Source: Atrina japonica
Lineage: Eukaryota; Mollusca; Bivalvia; Pterioida; Pinnidae
Direction: 5' to 3'
DNA length: 64,000 nucleotides
NCBI GenBank assembly: GCA_030159075.1
Contig: BROG01000259.1
Span: 62,001 to 126,000, forward strand
The notes under the pieces are model-generated. The model was not told the origin of the DNA, ran no database searches, and saw only the letters and a program-made list of their open reading frames with translations. Every line of letters starts with the position of its first letter. Position 1 is the first letter of the stretch. The translations under genes were made by a program, and so were the position numbers. Below, piece after piece: positions 59,407 to 64,000 of the stretch.

Positions 59407-59925
59407 GGGTCCTTACTAAGTAGTCAGAGCATCACAGTTTATACTACGAAATCTCTCTTCTCCAGTCAACACAGGTTCAAGTCCCGCTGAAATCTAAGCT
59501 GATTTTGTGAGAAAGTTTCCAGTTTACTTGGGGAAGGCTGGTGGTTTCTTAATGCATTTTTCCCTCCATCATTAAAAACTGACCACCACCATATAAGAGA
59601 ACAAGATGTGTTTGTGAAACACAAATGTCCCCGATCCAAACAAATTTTGCAATGTCCTACATTTTGACCCCACCCACCCCCAGGGGCATGTGATGTCAGT
59701 GAAGTGTGAGCAACCCTTAGATGAACTTACACGTCTAACTTTGATTACTGTATCACAATCCAAACTTTAAATATTGCACTTTATATGTAAGCGGGACTGA
59801 ATTATGGACAGACAAACAAACAGGCAGACAGACGGATGATTCAAACACTAGATGCCCCCGGCAGACCTTTCAGGCCCCCGGGGCATAAAAAATTGCTGAT
59901 TGTGGTGTAGAGCAACCACTTAAAC
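59407..59925 (+). mobile_element. SINE family A (copy 10), interrupted by repeat H
   Basis: Head GTCAGAGCATCACAG and box B GGTTCAAGTCCCG, body AATCTAAGCTGATTTTGTGA, CATCATTAAAAACTGACCAC, CACCATATAA to 59595. It resumes at about 59886 with AAAAATTGCTGATTGTGGTG. Between them lies a 290-bp insertion. Confidence 0.8.
59596..59888. mobile_element. Repeat family H (copy 2), nested in SINE A
   Basis: AAGATGTGTTTGTGAAACAC, CATGTGATGTCAGTGAAGTG, TGAGCAACCCTTAGATGAAC, ACAGACGGATGATTCAAACA and CCCCCGGGGCATAAAA: a single-monomer version of the copy at 32931-33340. Confidence 0.75.
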
Positions 59926-59971
59926 AAGCACATCAGTAAAAACAAATTCACAAGATTCTTATTTTGTACTA

Positions 59972-60134
59972 CAGTCAAACTTGCGTTAAAGGCTACCTCT
60001 ATATAAAGGACACCTGCATGTAAGGGCCATTCAAACATAACCTTTGTTAATTTTTCTATGAGGAATTAAGCTCTTTAGAAAGGTCACTTAGCTATAACGG
60101 ATACTTTTGCCTCAATTAGAGACAAGTTGTACTG
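59972..60134. mobile_element. MITE family E (copy 3), TA target duplication
   Basis: CAGTCAAACTTGCGTTAAAG, TACCTCTATATAAAGGACAC, right end AAGTTGTACTG, with TA at 59970-59971 and 60135-60136. Confidence 0.65.
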
Positions 60135-60450
60135 TATATTACATGTATATATTGTTATGAAATTAACACATGTATACGTTAATACGTTATCTGTTTTCAC
60201 ACAATCTATAATCACCACAATAATCATGATACAACAAGTAATCATTTGACTCAGGTAAATGTAACTGAACACAGCAACTAGTCTGGCAAATTACAGAGAC
60301 TGGGATTAATTACTAATTACACCTTGTACAATGTACATGGGATTGACCAGTATCAACCATTCTGAGAGTTCTGGAATTACTACTGTATCAGATAAATATA
60401 TCTTCATGTCCACATTTCAACTATCTTTGAAGCAAATACTTCATACACAA

Positions 60451-60720
60451 ACATAGTTCAGTTGGTAGAGAGCTTGAACTTTAACATAAAGGTTCCTGGT
60501 TTGATCCCCAATCATGCCAGATTTTCAGAGGTGAGTTTTCCATCTCCTGTAAGCATGGCTTTATGCCTAGATGGAGAGTAAATGGTTCTTGGATGTGCAG
60601 TTTGATTCCTTCTTTACAATGATGCTGGGGGTCTCAGAATGACACTGAATCTCTAGACAATTTTGACCCCCTGAGATAATGATTCCAAATTTGTGTCAGT
60701 TGACATGCATGTGGCAGGTT
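60451..60720 (+). mobile_element. tRNA-like SINE family (C), single copy
   Basis: CATAGTTCAGTTGGTAGAGA (box A-like) and GGTTTGATCCCCAATC (box B-like), 40 bp apart as in a tRNA, followed by a body with TGCTGGGGGTCTCAGAATGA. Only one copy in the window, so the SINE call rests on the internal promoter layout. Confidence 0.45.
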
Positions 60721-61261
60721 AGAAAGCCTTAAAGTTTAATGCACTTTCATAGATCGATAATTTCGAAATAATGGCCGTTCATAGTTCGATAGGCATACAT
60801 TGTAAGAAAGGTCGAACAAATAAACAATTTACCGGTACGCATGCTGACATGGACAAACAGATCAAATGATTTTTAAAGATTCAATGCAGAACTTAAATTT
60901 CATACAATAATTGACATATAGAAATCAATATCACTAATTTAATGTTGAAAAGTTTACAATCTGGGGAACCATATCCTTTTGATTAATGCTATGAGTAATT
61001 ACACATATAACTGAAGCTGTACATTAACTCAATTAGCATGACAATTTCCACGATGGTGATTTTCAATTGACCATTTTAATAGCACATGTACATTTGTGTA
61101 TTTAAATTTACTCAGTTTTATTTACATATTCTCAGACACGAAAGGTAGCAATAATTAATCGACTCTCTGTTGTGAAAACTTATGACAGAAAAGCGTGTGA
61201 AAAAAAACAACACAGAAGTCAATAACCTTCTTACTACGGATGCTTGCTGCTTCTTTGTACA
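60721..61261. other. Unassigned stretch
   Basis: Nothing recognised. Confidence 0.35.
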
Positions 61262-61343
61262 ATCATTCACCCCTAAAGATACATTTGAACTGGTCTAAAT
61301 CATTGATTTATAGAATAGTTTATTGTTTTCAGGGTTAATGAAT
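61262..61343. mobile_element. MITE family D (copy 5)
   Basis: ATTCACCCCTAAAGATACAT, GAACTGGTCTAAATCATTGA, TTTCAGGGTTAATGAATT; degraded. Confidence 0.65.
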
Positions 61344-61536
61344 TAAATTTGTTTATACATTTCTGCAACTGATTCCACATTACGGTTTAAGAATAGCACT
61401 AGGGTCTCAATTAAGAAAATCTTAAATACTTTTTTCCCTAATGTACAGGCAGCTTTGTTTTTTAAATTATCTAGAGCAATTTTGAAGTAATTAATAGGTT
61501 TTTTTTTAATTTTGAAAAATTAAATTATCTCTTTAT

Positions 61537-61538
<2 letters not shown>

Positions 61539-61618
<80 letters not shown>
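61539..61618. repeat. (GA)n microsatellite
   Basis: About 39 GA units. Confidence 0.95.
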
Positions 61619-61623
<5 letters not shown>

Positions 61624-61808
61624 TGAATGAAATAAATTAGTCTTGTTTATAATTTACATGAAGTGTGATAAAAATGTAGCAGAAATGAAGAAAAGATAAA
61701 ATAGCAGAAGTAAAGTTCTTAATCCATTCAGAAAAGTGATAAGAAAATTTAAAGGGATGCACTACATATACATGTGTACACAACTGTGAACACTACCCTA
61801 ATTCCTGT

Positions 61809-62044
61809 TAACCCATTTACCCCTAAAGCCACATGTGGCAGGGTTAGTTATATGGTGTTCCTACTAGCTTGAGCTAGTGGGGTTTCCCCTTTAGCTTGAT
61901 CGGTAGAGCACCAGACAGGAAAACCAGGGGTCCTAGGTTCGAATCCAAGCAGAGGCAGTAATTGTCTCCGTTACACACATTTGGACTGGTCCAAGACCTT
62001 GATTTACAGAAGAGTCCATTGTTTTTTAGGGGCTGATGAGTTAA
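61809..62044. mobile_element. MITE family D (copy 6) with tRNA-like insertion
   Basis: AACCCATTTACCCCTAAAGC ... insertion at about 61837-61973 ... ACATTTGGACTGGTCCAAGA, TTAGGGGCTGATGAGTTAAC. The insert carries TAGCTTGATCGGTAGAGCA (box A) and GGTTCGAATCC (box B). Confidence 0.7.
61837..61973 (+). mobile_element. Short tRNA-derived insertion
   Basis: TTAGCTTGATCGGTAGAGCA, CCAGACAGG-type anticodon arm, GGTCCTAGGTTCGAATCC and CAGAGGCAG. Box A and box B have tRNA spacing. It sits precisely inside MITE D copy 6. No intact acceptor stem was confirmed, so it is not called a tRNA gene. Confidence 0.5.
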
Positions 62045-62518
62045 CTTGTTCAGGGAATTCTATGGGATTTTTTTTTAATTTTTGGGCAACAGGGAAGTAC
62101 ATATTCTAACTACATATACCATTACTTCACTGATAACATTGTCAACTTATAACACTTTGGATCAAATACGGTCATTTGTGATCTATTGACCGTTGTACAA
62201 AGAACTTGATAAATGTTCTTAAATTTTTAAGTCATGATCACAGAACTGTCTACATAATTGGGTAATTTAAGATAAGAATTGGAAAACCAAGCAGTTGAAC
62301 ATGACTTGATGTGTGTAAAAGATGAAACTGAAGAATCTGTTTTGAGGATGTCATTTACTACATCGGTAGACCTGCATGTTGATGAAATGATGTTTTTACA
62401 GATAAAATGACATACAATTACTACAGAACTAATGAGACCTGACCCCCCTCCATACATTTACATGTGTTCCTAGTTCGTGTAATTCTGGAGACCAGAGGCA
62501 GAGCATGTACAAGATGCT

Positions 62519-62880
62519 TAACCCAGTTACCCCTAAAGTAAAGACATATTTGGACTGGTCTAAGTCAGGGGTGTGGAAATATGACTTTCATGTAAATAAA
62601 AAAAAAAAAATGGATGCAAGAAATAGATTTTACTAGTACAATATTTACCGACAAATTTTTCATATACAATAATACTTAAATAAGACTTTGAACTCTAGAT
62701 TTTTTTTTTTTCCTCTTTATAATGCACTTGTCCACGCACACGGACAACCAAACTAAAAAAAAATCAGTTGTCCGGACTGTAAACATAACGGGTCGGTCAA
62801 GTGGGCCATAGTATTTCCTCACCCCTGTAAGTCAATGATTTACAGAAAAGTCCATACTTTTTCAGGGATTGATGAGTTAA
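62519..62880. mobile_element. MITE family D (copy 7) with hAT-like insertion
   Basis: AACCCAGTTACCCCTAAAGT, ATTTGGACTGGTCTAAGT, interruption 62566-62827, then TAAGTCAATGATTTACAGAA and TTCAGGGATTGATGAGTTA. Confidence 0.75.
62566..62827. mobile_element. hAT-like MITE with CAGGGGTG termini
   Basis: CAGGGGTGTGGAAAT on the left; the complement of CAGGGGTGAGGAAAT on the right. TAAGT on both sides (62561-62565, 62828-62832) is a 5-bp target duplication, as for the CAGGG element at 53054. Interior has two runs of A and T. Confidence 0.7.
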
Positions 62881-63841
62881 ATATCACAACACAATAAACT
62901 TGGTTCAAGAAATATTCAAAATTTGTGTATACATCATGCATTGTATAAAACTGTGTATATCATATGTTTTTTAAAGAATTACACTAACCCCAAAATTTTG
63001 ACACCCCATGTGGGACTTGTGTCACTTGATTTTATTATATTTCATTTTCCTCGTCATCAAAATTAAATAATATTGTTGCATATGTACATTCAAAATTTGG
63101 GATGACAATTTCATTCCTTGATTTGATAGACCAACTACATGTATATATAGAGAGTACATGTACAAATGTATACATGTACTTACAAATATGAACAGCTCAA
63201 TTATTGGTATTACATGTACATATTTATGTAGCTGGTGTAATAATATTATCATACCTGTATTAATCTATAAGTTTATTACCTGCTAATGTAGGCCCATATA
63301 CAGTACACACGTACAGAAGATATAAACTTACCTGAAGGAATAAAATGTATACATCTGTACTTATTTCAATGTTCTGGCTGGTGACAGATGTCAACGTGTC
63401 AAGTCATTTATTCAAAAACTAACCATTGCAGAGACCCAGCTGACTTTGTACTTAAAACCATCTGGACTGATCAGAATACATGTAACTTAATTTGTTTACT
63501 ATAAAATAAATGTGCCTATGTGTGCAATGATTATATATTTTTTTTCAAATTGTGGCTTGAAGTCATGAAGCAAGGTTAGAAAAAGATTTAACCTTTCTAA
63601 AGAATATTCATGATAGTAATACTGATCTATTGTACATATACAGGTACGTGTTTTGTTAACGTACATTGTAACCATGCATTTGCACCTAATGGCAACTGAA
63701 TGTGTGGTGCTTTCTTTTCCTGGGCATGGAGTTGTGGCAAACCAGATAATACATGTCTAAACATTGTGAAGTCTGTCTTTAGAAGCCACATTCTGAACAC
63801 CACTCAGTTAATAATCCTTAAATAAGTTACCACCTGTCTCG
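62881..63841. other. Unassigned stretch with a weak splice-like site
   Basis: At 63335 the minus strand reads TTTATTCCTTCAG/GTAAGT, which could be an acceptor or a donor; neither neighbour is a convincing exon. The rest shows nothing recognised. Confidence 0.3.
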
Positions 63842-64000
63842 AGAGACCACATTTGAGTGGCAGATGGGGTAGCCAGGTACACTTCTTAACATATACATGT
63901 ACTGGTACCAAACATGTGACTAAATATTGAATATTCAAATACAGCACTGAGTGGAACCAGTTTTGAGAGACCACCCTGCTGCCACTGAAATGTGGTCTCT
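63842..64000. mobile_element. Inverted-repeat element cut by or ending at the window edge
   Basis: AGAGACCACATTTGAGTGGC then AGATGGGG at 63842 is mirrored by the complement at 63971-64000 (ACCCTGCTGCCACTGAAATG, TGGTCTCT). The arms are about 30 bp. Related words (GAAGCCACATTCTGAACACC) lie at 63783. Confidence 0.6.

Noticed and set aside
61837..61973. Functional tRNA gene
   Set aside because: Box A and box B are present, but an intact acceptor stem could not be confirmed and the sequence is inserted inside a MITE; a tRNA-derived insertion is more likely.
63289..63400. Possible upstream exon of the ZCCHC14-like gene (ending TTCAG/GTAAGT at 63335, or starting there)
   Set aside because: The same GT-AG site can be read as acceptor or donor, the open stretch is under 20 codons, and no second splice site is convincing.

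Overview
The window is eukaryotic nuclear DNA. It is AT-rich, carries no operons, contains one spliced gene with long introns, and the rest is dense with interspersed repeats. Frequent TACATGTA/ACATGTAC words, tRNA-derived SINEs, many short inverted-repeat (MITE-like) elements and Penelope-like (PLE) reverse-transcriptase remnants together suggest a marine bivalve mollusc, possibly a scallop or oyster relative. The taxon is an inference from repeat style.

Gene content. The one well-supported gene is on the minus strand. Seven exons between 40733 and 27587 join with consistent intron phases (0-1-2-0-2-1-1) into 2016 nt, ending at a TGA. The product has a Q-run, a SAM-like helical region (about residues 97-145), a long disordered P/S/T/H-rich part, and a C-terminal CCHC zinc knuckle followed by a short F-x-L-x-Y-x-P tail. 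That arrangement fits ZCCHC14 (or its paralogue ZCCHC2). The 5' exons were not found; they lie in or beyond 40740-64000. Two weaker coding candidates, both minus strand, are a 76-residue ORF (15734-15964) and a possible first coding exon (25582-25670).

Layout. 1-800: a repeat family with a 171-bp internal tandem repeat, matched in inverse orientation at 58.3-59.0 kb. 0.8-9.5 kb and 15-19 kb: PLE fragments in both orientations, together with five short segments that look like hammerhead ribozymes, as expected for PLEs. 6.2-7.0 kb: a 47-bp minisatellite with higher-order structure. 9559-15072: a 5.5-kb terminal-inverted-repeat element inserted in a PLE copy, itself holding a 5'-truncated non-LTR retrotransposon and a ~385-bp tandem array. 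20-27 kb: mostly featureless DNA with a few MITEs. 27.6-40.7 kb: the ZCCHC14-like gene, with SINEs, MITEs, a 105-nt poly-C tract and a tandem array of 5' splice-site-like units beside exon 5. 41-64 kb: intronic or intergenic DNA with SINEs (one with a 12-bp target duplication), Tigger-like and hAT-like inverted-repeat elements, a 59-bp minisatellite split by a SINE, and several nested insertions.

The most unusual items are the PLE-associated hammerhead-like motifs, the decoy splice-donor array next to exon 5, and the multi-level nested transposons. No rRNA, functional tRNA gene, CRISPR array or viral gene was recognised.
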